NCBI GenBank assembly: GCA_964346395.1
Contig: CAYFUT010000067.1
Span: forward strand, 1-14,099
Length of the DNA: 14,099 bases
Source: CAYFUT01 sp964346395
GTDB taxonomy: Bacteria > Bacillota > Halanaerobiia > Halobacteroidales > Halobacteroidaceae
Reading direction: 5' to 3'
The first letter of the stretch is position 1. The number at the start of each line of letters is the position of its first letter. The notes below the pieces were generated by a model. It did no database searches, was not told where the DNA came from, and was given only the letters and a program-made list of their open reading frames with translations. Shown in pieces: positions 4,113-11,917 of this stretch. The translations under genes were made by a program, and so were the position numbers.

Positions 4113-7100
4113 ATGGCCAAGGCAGAAGGCGATTTGAAGCGACAGCGGCGAAGTTTTGCCAAAGTAGAAGATGGAATGGAGATGCCCTATTTAATTAGAA
4201 CCCAGAAGGATTCTTACCAGTGGTTTTTTGACAAGGGATTGATGGATTTATTTGATGAAATTTCTCCAATTCAGGATTTTGCGGAGAACTTAGTGCTGGA
4301 GTTTATTGACTATTCTATTGATGAGCCAAAATATGATGAAGTAGAGAGTAAAAACCGAGATGTCAGTTATGATGCTCCTTTGAATGCCCGGGTGCGGTTG
4401 ATTAATAAAGATACCGGGGAGATTAAGGAACAAGATGTCTTTATGGCTAATTTTCCCTTAATGACAGAGCGGGGAACTTTTATTATCAATGGTGCGGAAC
4501 GAGTGATTGTTAATCAGTTAATTAGATCGTCGGGAGTTTATTTCAGTAAAGAAATTACTAATGATGGACGGATTTTGTATGATGGCAGTATCATCCCTAA
4601 CCGTGGTGCCTGGATTGAATTTGAGTATGATAAAAAAAGGATTGTTTCGGTGAGAGTGGATCGGAATCGAAAAATGCCGGGAACCATTTTATTTAGAGCT
4701 TTAGGCTACGGTAGTGATGAAGAATTGATTGAGATGTTTGGAGACCATGAGACGCTACATAAGACGCTGGAAAAAGACAATACTGAAAGTCAAGAAGAAG
4801 CATTAATTGAATTATATAAGAACCAACGGCCGGGAGAACCGCCGACGGTAGAAAGTGCTCAGAATTTGATTGATTCTTTATTCTTTGACCGCAAACGTTA
4901 TGACCTGGCTAAAGTAGGCCGCTATAAGATTAATCAGAAGTTAGGGCTGGATTATGATTTAGAGCGGCGGACTTTAACAGAAGAAGATATTATTGAGACT
5001 TACCGCTATATGTTTGGCTTAATTGATGATGATGAAGATGCTAATATAGATGATATTGACCATTTATCTAATCGACGGTTAAAGACGATAGGTGAGTTAT
5101 TGCAAAATCAATTCCGAATTGGTTTATCGCGGATGGAGCGGGTAGTTAGAGAACGAATGACTATCCAGGATTTAGATGTGATTACACCGCAGAATTTAAT
5201 TAATACGCGGCCTGTAGCAGCTGCTATTAAGGAATTTTTCGGTAGTGGACAGTTATCCCAATTTATGGATCAGACCAATCCGTTATCAGAGTTAACTCAT
5301 AAACGGCGGATGAGCGCTTTAGGACCAGGCGGTTTGAGCCGAGAACGAGCTGGATTTGATGTGCGGGATGTTCACCATACTCACTACGGACGAATTTGTC
5401 CGATTGAGACACCTGAAGGTCCTAATATCGGTTTAATTGGTTCGCTGTGTATTTATGGAAAGACAAATGAATTTGGATTTATTGAGACGCCGTACCGAAA
5501 AGTAGAAGAAGGTGGGGAAGTTACTGGGCAGATTGAGTATTTAAATGCTACTCAAGAGGACCAATATGTAATTGCGCAGGCCAATGAGCCGATAGGGAAA
5601 GATGGTTGTCTAGAAAATGACGAGGTATTTGCCCGGTATAATGGGGATGATATTCAGATTGACGTGGAAAAGGTAGATTACATGGATGTTTCTCCCAAGC
5701 AGATTATAGGTGTTTCGGCTGCTTTAATACCCTTTTTGGAAAATGATGATGCTAACCGGGCTTTAATGGGAGCTAATATGCAGCGCCAGGGAGTTCCTCT
5801 CTTGAAAACAGATGCTCCGCGAGTAGGGACAGGGATTGAATATGAAGTGGCTAAAGATTCTGGGGCTACAGTTGTAGCTCGGAATACAGGAGAAGTAGTT
5901 AAAGTAACGGCAGAAAAAATATTAATTAAAACTGAGGATGGAACAATTGATAATTATGAATTAACTAAATTTGCCCGCTCCAATCAGGGCAGCTGTATGA
6001 ATCAAAAACCAATTGTAGAACAGGGCGATTATGTAGAAGAAGGAACAGTAATTGCTGATGGTCCAGCTACTGATGGAGGAGAACTAGCCTTAGGTAGAAA
6101 CTGTCTAGTAGCATTTATGACCTGGGAAGGCTATAACTATGAGGATGCTATTTTAATTAGTGAAAAACTAGTTAAAGACGATGATTTAACTTCAGTTCAT
6201 ATAGAGGAGTATGAAGCTGAGGCCCGCGATACTAAGTTAGGGCCGGAAGAGATTACGAGAGAAATTCCAAATGCCAGCAAGGAATCTTTAAAAGATTTAG
6301 ACGAGCGCGGTATTATTAGAGAAGGAGCAGAAGTAGAAGCAGGAGATATTCTAGTCGGGAAAGTAACTCCTAAAGGGGAAAAAGAATTATCTGCAGAAGA
6401 AAGACTGCTGCGGGCTATTTTCGGTGAAAAAGCCCGCGAAGTGCGGGATACTTCGCTTAAAGTGCCGCATGGAGAAGAAGGAACGGTTATTGATGTTAAA
6501 GTATTTGATAGAGAAGAAGGCGATGAACTGCAGACTGGAGTCAATAAATTGGTTAGAGTGTATGTAGCTAAGAGATTAAAAATAACTGTCGGTGATAAGT
6601 TGGCTGGACGCCACGGGAATAAGGGAGTTATTGCCCGTATATTGCCGGAAGAAGATATGCCGTATCTTCCGGATGGGACGCCGGTGGAAGTTGTACTTAG
6701 TCCGCTGGGAGTACCGTCGCGAATGAATATTGGACAGGTATTAGAAACTCATCTGGGTATGGCGGCCGATGAATTAGATACCTATGTATCTACGCCGGTC
6801 TTTAATGGGGCTAAAGAGGAAGAAGTTGAAGAGATGCTTGCAGAAGCTGGCCTCCCCCGTGATGGGAAGCGTACTCTTTATGACGGCCGGACAGGAAAGA
6901 AATTTGAAGAACGAGTTACAGTCGGCTACATGTATATTTTAAAACTGCATCATTTGGCTCATGATAAAATGCACGGACGTTCTACTGGCCCTTATTCTCT
7001 AGTTACGCAGCAGCCGCTGGGCGGTAAAGCTCAATTTGGCGGTCAGCGCTTTGGGGAAATGGAAGTTTGGGCTATGGAAGCTTATGGTGCAGCTCATTGC

Positions 7101-7376
7101 TTGCAGGAGATGTTGACTATTAAGTCTGATGATGTTGTAGGCCGAGTGGATGCTTATGAATCCATTGTTAAAGGCGAGAATGTGCCTGACCCTGGAATTC
7201 CTGAATCCTTTAGAGTTTTGATTAAGGAAATGCAGAGTATTGGGTTAGATGCTAATGTTTATTCTGAGGATGAGCAGAAGTTGTCACTTGATGATGAAGA
7301 ATTAAATACTACGTCTAAAAAGTTAGGAGTTGGCTTGTCGGATACTAGTGATGAGCAAGAGGAAGAAAACGAGTAA
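4113..7376 (+). CDS. rpoB: DNA-directed RNA polymerase subunit beta
   Basis: A 1087-residue beta subunit, shorter than the roughly 1180 residues of Bacillus and lacking large lineage insertions. With beta' it forms the active-site cleft of RNA polymerase. The rifampicin pocket (377-403, GSGQLSQFMDQTNPLSELTH...) carries the wild-type residues Gln383, Asp386, His396, Arg399, Ser401 and Leu403 (E. coli 513, 516, 526, 529, 531, 533), so the enzyme is predicted to be rifampicin-sensitive. Glu677-Asp678 in GYNYEDA and GRHGNKG (832-838) are active-site neighbours. ATG 4113 is chosen because GGGGGTGA (4097-4104) lies 8 nt upstream and it gives MAKAEGD; an in-frame GTG at 4101 lies inside that binding site. 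The acidic tail is DTSDEQEEENE. rpoC follows after 23 nt. Confidence 0.98.
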   Translation: MAKAEGDLKRQRRSFAKVEDGMEMPYLIRTQKDSYQWFFDKGLMDLFDEISPIQDFAENLVLEFIDYSIDEPKYDEVESKNRDVSYDAPLNARVRLINKDTGEIKEQDVFMANFPLMTERGTFIINGAERVIVNQLIRSSGVYFSKEITNDGRILYDGSIIPNRGAWIEFEYDKKRIVSVRVDRNRKMPGTILFRALGYGSDEELIEMFGDHETLHKTLEKDNTESQEEALIELYKNQRPGEPPTVESAQNLIDSLFFDRKRYDLAKVGRYKINQKLGLDYDLERRTLTEEDIIETYRYMFGLIDDDEDANIDDIDHLSNRRLKTIGELLQNQFRIGLSRMERVVRERMTIQDLDVITPQNLINTRPVAAAIKEFFGSGQLSQFMDQTNPLSELTHKRRMSALGPGGLSRERAGFDVRDVHHTHYGRICPIETPEGPNIGLIGSLCIYGKTNEFGFIETPYRKVEEGGEVTGQIEYLNATQEDQYVIAQANEPIGKDGCLENDEVFARYNGDDIQIDVEKVDYMDVSPKQIIGVSAALIPFLENDDANRALMGANMQRQGVPLLKTDAPRVGTGIEYEVAKDSGATVVARNTGEVVKVTAEKILIKTEDGTIDNYELTKFARSNQGSCMNQKPIVEQGDYVEEGTVIADGPATDGGELALGRNCLVAFMTWEGYNYEDAILISEKLVKDDDLTSVHIEEYEAEARDTKLGPEEITREIPNASKESLKDLDERGIIREGAEVEAGDILVGKVTPKGEKELSAEERLLRAIFGEKAREVRDTSLKVPHGEEGTVIDVKVFDREEGDELQTGVNKLVRVYVAKRLKITVGDKLAGRHGNKGVIARILPEEDMPYLPDGTPVEVVLSPLGVPSRMNIGQVLETHLGMAADELDTYVSTPVFNGAKEEEVEEMLAEAGLPRDGKRTLYDGRTGKKFEERVTVGYMYILKLHHLAHDKMHGRSTGPYSLVTQQPLGGKAQFGGQRFGEMEVWAMEAYGAAHCLQEMLTIKSDDVVGRVDAYESIVKGENVPDPGIPESFRVLIKEMQSIGLDANVYSEDEQKLSLDDEELNTTSKKLGVGLSDTSDEQEEENE

Positions 7377-7399
7377 GCTAAATAAGGGGGAGTAAGGCC

Positions 7400-10300
7400 T
7401 TGTTTAATCCAAATAGTTTTGACTTTATGGAAATTGGATTAGCTTCACCGGAGAAGATTAGATCCTGGTCTAATGGAGAAGTTAAGAAGCCGGAAACTAT
7501 TAATTATCGAACCTTGAAGCCGGAAAAGGAAGGACTGTTTTGCGAAAAGATATTTGGTCCTACTAAGGATTGGGAGTGTCACTGCGGTAAATACAAACGG
7601 GTAAGATATAAAGGGGTTGTCTGTGATCGCTGTGGAGTAGAGGTTACAAAATCAAAAGTAAGACGAGAGAGAATGGGGCATATTGAATTAGCTGCTCCTG
7701 TGTCGCATATTTGGTTTTTTAAGGGGATTCCTAGTCGATTAGGAGTAGTTCTGGATATGTCGCCTCGTTCGCTGGAGAAGGCGCTTTATTTTGTTTCTTA
7801 TATTGTAATTGATCCGGGAGATACGCCGTTAAGTAAAAAGCAGTTATTGAGTGAAAGTGAATACCGGGAAGCCAGGAATAAATATGGTAAGCGGTTTAAA
7901 GCAGGTATGGGTGCGTCAGCTGTTAAACAAATTTTAGCTAATATGGATTTGGATTCTGAAGTGGAGAAGCTTCAGGAAGAAGTCAAAGGGCTTTCTGGAC
8001 AGCGTAGAAAGCGAACTGTTCGTCGGTTGAAGGTATTAGAAGGGTTAAGACAGTCTGATAATCGTCCGGAGTGGATGGTTTTAGATGTTATTCCGGTGAT
8101 TCCGCCTGAATTAAGACCGATGGTGCAGTTAGACGGCGGTCGGTTTGCTACGTCAGATTTGAATGATCTCTACCGGCGGGTAATTAACCGTAATAACCGA
8201 TTGAAAAGGTTGTTAGAGTTAGGAGCCCCGGATATTATTATCCGGAATGAGAAGCGGATGCTGCAAGAAGCAGTTGATGCTTTAATTGACAACGGCCGCC
8301 GCGGACGAGCAGTTACTGGGGCCGGCAATCGACCGTTGAAGTCACTGAGTGATATGTTAAAAGGAAAGCAGGGGCGTTTCCGCCAGAATTTATTAGGTAA
8401 GCGAGTTGATTATTCTGGTCGGTCAGTAATTGTAGTAGGTCCTGACCTGCGGATGGATCAGTGCGGCCTACCGCGGAAGATGGCTTTAGAATTGTTTAAA
8501 CCATTTGTAATGCGGGAATTAGTTGATCGGGAGTTGGCCCATAACATAAAAAGCGCTAAGAGTATGGTTGAAAATGCTGATGATGAAGTCTGGGATGTTC
8601 TGGAGGATGTTATCAAGGAACATCCGGTACTTTTAAATCGAGCTCCAACCCTGCATAGATTAGGTATTCAAGCTTTTGAACCTGTGTTAGTGGAAGGAAA
8701 GGCAATTAAAATTCATCCGCTTGTCTGTCCGCCGTATAATGCAGACTTTGACGGCGATCAGATGGCTGTTCACGTTCCGTTAACTGCCGAAGCTCAAGCA
8801 GAAGCTAGAACTTTAATGCTTTCCACTTATAATTTATTATCGCCGGCGGATGGAGAACCGATTACTATTCCTACTCAGGATATGGTTTTAGGTGCTTATT
8901 ATATGACAATAATTAAAGAGGGAAGCAAAGGAGAAGGTAAATTTTATGGTTCTCCTGAGGAAGTAGTTAAAGCCTATCAAAATGAAGTTGTGACTTTGCA
9001 GACTAAGATTAAATATAGATTAGAAGTTGGAGACTGGATAGAAACCAATGTAGGTCGGGTAATTTTTAATAATATTTTACCTGAAGAACTCCCTTATTAT
9101 AATGAAGTTCTTGATAAGGGTAAGTTGGCAGATATAGTAGAGCTTACTTATAGAAAGCTAGGACCTAATCGAACCGCAGAAGTATTAGATAATATTAAAG
9201 AAATAACTTTCCATTACTGTACTATTTCGGGTTTAACAATTGGAATTACCGATGTAGATATTCCGGATAAAAAGTATGAAATTTTAGAGGAATCTGATGA
9301 ACAGGTAGAACATATTGAACAGCAGTACCGCCGGGGATTGATTACTGAAAATGAACGCTATCAGAAAGTGATTGATGTCTGGAATCAAGCTAAAGAAGAT
9401 GTTACTGATGCGTTAATTGATAACTTAGGTAAATTTAATCCGATTGACATGATGGCTACTTCCGGAGCCCGCGGTAGTAGAGCTCAGATTGCCCAGTTAG
9501 GCGGTATGCGGGGACTAATGGCTGATCCTTCGGGACGAATTATTGATATGCCGATTAAGGCGTCTTTCCGGGAAGGATTAACGGTATTAGAGTACTTTAT
9601 TTCTACTCACGGAGCGCGAAAAGGATTGGCTGATACTGCTTTAAGAACGGCAGATTCGGGGTATTTGACTCGACGATTAGTAGATGTTTCGCAAGATGTA
9701 GTAGTTGAAGAAAAGGACTGCGGTACTGATAAAGGAATTAAAGTAAGAGCTATCAAAGAAGAAGGAGAGGTAATTGAGTCCTTGGCTGAAAGGATTACAG
9801 GTCGGATAGCTTCCGCAGATGTTGTTCATCCGGAGACGGAAGAAGTTATAGTGGAAAAAGATGAATTGATTACTGAAGAAGCAGTAGAAGAAATTGAAGT
9901 GGCTGGAATAAAAGAAGTAGAGATTAGAACGTTATTGACCTGTGAGACAGAAAAGAATGTCTGTCAGAAGTGTTACGGCCGCGACTTATCAAATGGAAAA
10001 ATGATTAAAGTTGGTGAGGCTGTGGGCATTATAGCAGCCCAGGCAATTGGAGAACCAGGAACGCAGTTAACAATGAGGACTTTCCACACTGGTGGAGTAG
10101 CTGGTGGGGAAGATATTACTCAGGGGCTGCCGCGAGTAGAAGAGTTATTTGAAGCTAGAAGCCCAAAGGGTCAGGCAGTAGTTACTGAATTAGATGGGAA
10201 AGTGAAGATTGTAGAAAATAATAATTCCCATAAGGCAGTGATTAAAACAGAAGAGGGAAGGCAGAAGACCTATAAGCTGCCTTACGGTTCTGAATTAAAG

Positions 10301-10840
10301 ATTTCTGATGGAGATTGGGTAGAAACGGGGGATAGATTAACTAAAGGACCGCTGGATCCCGAAGATGTTCTTAATATTGAAGGTAAACATGCAGTACAGC
10401 AGTATCTATTAGAAGAAGTCCAAAAAGTTTATAAATCTCAGGGAGTATCGATTAATAATAAACATATTGAAACAGTTATCCGGCAGATGACAGATAAGGT
10501 GAAAATTAAGGAGGCTGGAGATACCGATTTACTTCCGGGAGAATTAGTAAATGAATTTAAATTTGAAGAGATAAATAAGCAGGCTCGTAAGGAAGGAAAT
10601 GAACCAGCTACTGGAATTCCTGAGCTATTAGGGATTACAAAGGCATCCTTAAATACAGAGAGCTTTTTGTCTGCTGCTTCCTTCCAGGAGACTACCCGAA
10701 TTTTAACTGAGACTTCATTAGAAGGTAAACGGGATGATTTAGAAGGTCTAAAAGAAAATGTAATTGTTGGTCAGTTGATTCCAGCTGGAACTGGTATGAA
10801 GCAGTATCGAGACATTGAACCGGAGATTGTAGAGAAATAA
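7400..10840 (+). CDS. rpoC: DNA-directed RNA polymerase subunit beta'
   Basis: A 1146-residue beta' (Bacillus about 1200). It starts at TTG, with AAGGGGGAG about 7 nt upstream, giving MFNPNSFDFMEIGLASPEKI; no ATG occurs before this conserved region. The N-terminal zinc site uses Cys60, Cys62, Cys75 and Cys78. The catalytic loop NADFDGD (447-453) supplies Asp449, Asp451 and Asp453 for Mg2+. The second zinc site is Cys774, Cys848, Cys855 and Cys858. The trigger loop contains MRTFHTGG (892-899) with His896. The C-terminus ELLGITKASLNTESFLSAASFQ is typical. No terminator follows; the rpsL promoter begins 13 nt downstream. Between rpoC and rpsL many Bacillota carry a small L7Ae-like gene, which is absent here. 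Confidence 0.98.
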   Translation: MFNPNSFDFMEIGLASPEKIRSWSNGEVKKPETINYRTLKPEKEGLFCEKIFGPTKDWECHCGKYKRVRYKGVVCDRCGVEVTKSKVRRERMGHIELAAPVSHIWFFKGIPSRLGVVLDMSPRSLEKALYFVSYIVIDPGDTPLSKKQLLSESEYREARNKYGKRFKAGMGASAVKQILANMDLDSEVEKLQEEVKGLSGQRRKRTVRRLKVLEGLRQSDNRPEWMVLDVIPVIPPELRPMVQLDGGRFATSDLNDLYRRVINRNNRLKRLLELGAPDIIIRNEKRMLQEAVDALIDNGRRGRAVTGAGNRPLKSLSDMLKGKQGRFRQNLLGKRVDYSGRSVIVVGPDLRMDQCGLPRKMALELFKPFVMRELVDRELAHNIKSAKSMVENADDEVWDVLEDVIKEHPVLLNRAPTLHRLGIQAFEPVLVEGKAIKIHPLVCPPYNADFDGDQMAVHVPLTAEAQAEARTLMLSTYNLLSPADGEPITIPTQDMVLGAYYMTIIKEGSKGEGKFYGSPEEVVKAYQNEVVTLQTKIKYRLEVGDWIETNVGRVIFNNILPEELPYYNEVLDKGKLADIVELTYRKLGPNRTAEVLDNIKEITFHYCTISGLTIGITDVDIPDKKYEILEESDEQVEHIEQQYRRGLITENERYQKVIDVWNQAKEDVTDALIDNLGKFNPIDMMATSGARGSRAQIAQLGGMRGLMADPSGRIIDMPIKASFREGLTVLEYFISTHGARKGLADTALRTADSGYLTRRLVDVSQDVVVEEKDCGTDKGIKVRAIKEEGEVIESLAERITGRIASADVVHPETEEVIVEKDELITEEAVEEIEVAGIKEVEIRTLLTCETEKNVCQKCYGRDLSNGKMIKVGEAVGIIAAQAIGEPGTQLTMRTFHTGGVAGGEDITQGLPRVEELFEARSPKGQAVVTELDGKVKIVENNNSHKAVIKTEEGRQKTYKLPYGSELKISDGDWVETGDRLTKGPLDPEDVLNIEGKHAVQQYLLEEVQKVYKSQGVSINNKHIETVIRQMTDKVKIKEAGDTDLLPGELVNEFKFEEINKQARKEGNEPATGIPELLGITKASLNTESFLSAASFQETTRILTETSLEGKRDDLEGLKENVIVGQLIPAGTGMKQYRDIEPEIVEK

Positions 10841-10853
10841 AATTAAAAAATGG

Positions 10854-10882
10854 TTGACAGAGGTACTGGAAGATGTTAAAAT
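10854..10882 (+). promoter_or_regulatory. Promoter for rpsL-rpsG-fusA-tuf
   Basis: A perfect TTGACA (10854-10859), a 17-bp spacer and TAAAAT (10877-10882, 5 of 6), with TG at 10874-10875 as an extended -10. Transcription would start near G10888-G10889. This is the best match to consensus in the window and gives a leader of about 120 nt before rpsL. Confidence 0.82.
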
Positions 10883-10921
10883 CCATAGGTGGGTTTGTTA
10901 AGAATTTTAACTGAAATAATT

Positions 10922-10954
10922 CAGGTAGGGGAGTAAGTAAGTGTCCCCTATCTG
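10922..10954 (+). promoter_or_regulatory. Hairpin in the rpsL (str operon) leader
   Basis: CAGGTAGGGGA (10922-10932) pairs with TCCCCTATCTG (10944-10954) in an 11-bp stem with one wobble and an 11-nt loop GTAAGTAAGTG. No T tract follows, so it is not a simple terminator. It lies 53 nt before the rpsL start. It could stabilise the 5' end or serve as a binding site for a ribosomal protein of the operon; neither is shown by sequence. Confidence 0.65.
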
Positions 10955-11007
10955 GATATTTATAAATTGATGTTGGTGAGCTTATAAACTTGAGAGGAGG
11001 TGTAGTG

Positions 11008-11379
11008 ATGCCAACTATAAATCAATTAGTTCGTAAAGGAAGAAATAAAGTAAAGAAAAAGAAGTCTGCTCGAGCTTTAGAAGGAGCACCTCAAAAGAGA
11101 GGGGTCTGCACTCGAGTTTATACTGCAACTCCTAAAAAGCCTAATTCGGCTTTGCGGAAGGTAGCGCGAGTTCGGTTAACTAATGGGAAGGAAGTTACTG
11201 CTTATATTCCTGGAATTGGTCATAATTTGCAGGAACACTCGGTAGTATTAGTTAGAGGCGGCCGAGTTAAGGATCTACCAGGAGTGAGATATACAATTGT
11301 TCGTGGTGCATTGGATTGTGCTGGTGTAGAAGACAGAAAGCAGGGTCGTTCTAAATACGGAGTAAAAAAACCTAATTAA
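11008..11379 (+). CDS. rpsL: 30S ribosomal protein S12
   Basis: A 123-residue S12, from MPTINQLVRKGR to SKYGVKKPN. S12 lies at the decoding centre and affects accuracy. The streptomycin-related residues are wild type: Lys43-Lys44 in TPKKPNSALRK and Lys88 in RVKDLPGVRY. Asp89 in that loop is the residue methylthiolated by RimO in some bacteria. ATG 11008 is chosen because AGGAGG (10995-11000) is 7 nt upstream and MPTINQL is the invariant family start; in-frame TTG 10990 and GTG 11005 are rejected. The lysine run KVKKKKSARALEG is a little more basic than usual. It opens the str operon and rpsG follows after 37 nt. Confidence 0.98.
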   Translation: MPTINQLVRKGRNKVKKKKSARALEGAPQKRGVCTRVYTATPKKPNSALRKVARVRLTNGKEVTAYIPGIGHNLQEHSVVLVRGGRVKDLPGVRYTIVRGALDCAGVEDRKQGRSKYGVKKPN

Positions 11380-11416
11380 AACTTGGGATAGCTAATAGTT
11401 GAAAGGAGGGAATTTA

Positions 11417-11887
11417 ATGTCTAGAAAGGATACAGCAGATAGAAGAGAGATTAGTGCTGATCCCATTTATAAAAGCAAGCTAGCTACGCGAGTAATCAAT
11501 AAGGTTATGTATGACGGAAAAAAGGGGCTAGCAGAGCAGATTTTTTATGAAGCAATGGGAATTATTCAAGAAAAAACTGGCGAGGAGCCAATTGAAGTTT
11601 TAAAAGGAGCTCTCAATAATGTAATGCCGGTGTTAGAAATTAAAACTCGGCGAGTGGGAGGAGCTAATTATCAAGTTCCGGTAGAGGCTGACAAACATCG
11701 CCGATTAACATTAGGTTTACGCTGGTTGATTGAAGCAGCAAGAAGCCGGGGCGAAAGAAATATGGAAGATCGATTAGCTAATGAATTAGTTGATGCTTAT
11801 AATGAAGCTGGGGGCGCAGTAAGAAAGAAAGAAGAAGTCCATCGTATGGCAGAAGCAAATAAAGCTTTTGCGCATTATAGATGGTAA
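11417..11887 (+). CDS. rpsG: 30S ribosomal protein S7
   Basis: A 156-residue S7, the standard bacterial length. S7 starts assembly of the 30S head by binding the 3' major domain of 16S rRNA and lines the E site. Recognised segments: DPIYKSKLATRVINKVMYDGKKGLAEQIFYEA near the N-terminus, TRRVGGANYQVPVEADKHRR in the RNA-binding beta-arm region, and the C-terminal VRKKEEVHRMAEANKAFAHYRW. ATG 11417 has AGGAGG (11404-11409) 7 nt upstream; an in-frame TTG at 11399 precedes the binding site and is rejected. In E. coli S7 represses the str operon from the rpsL-rpsG gap; that gap is only 37 nt here and shows no comparable structure. Confidence 0.98.
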   Translation: MSRKDTADRREISADPIYKSKLATRVINKVMYDGKKGLAEQIFYEAMGIIQEKTGEEPIEVLKGALNNVMPVLEIKTRRVGGANYQVPVEADKHRRLTLGLRWLIEAARSRGERNMEDRLANELVDAYNEAGGAVRKKEEVHRMAEANKAFAHYRW

Positions 11888-11917
11888 TTTGCGATTAAAT
11901 ATACGGGGGTGTTGGAG

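Noticed and set aside
6197..6544. Antisense open frame within rpoB (and similar ones opposite nusG, rplK, rplL, fusA)
   Set aside because: Ser/Pro-rich low-complexity products created by codon bias of the sense gene, with no recognisable family or binding site.
10897..10911. GTTAA...TTAAC hairpin in the str leader
   Set aside because: Only five A/T-rich pairs; too weak beside the 11-bp hairpin downstream.
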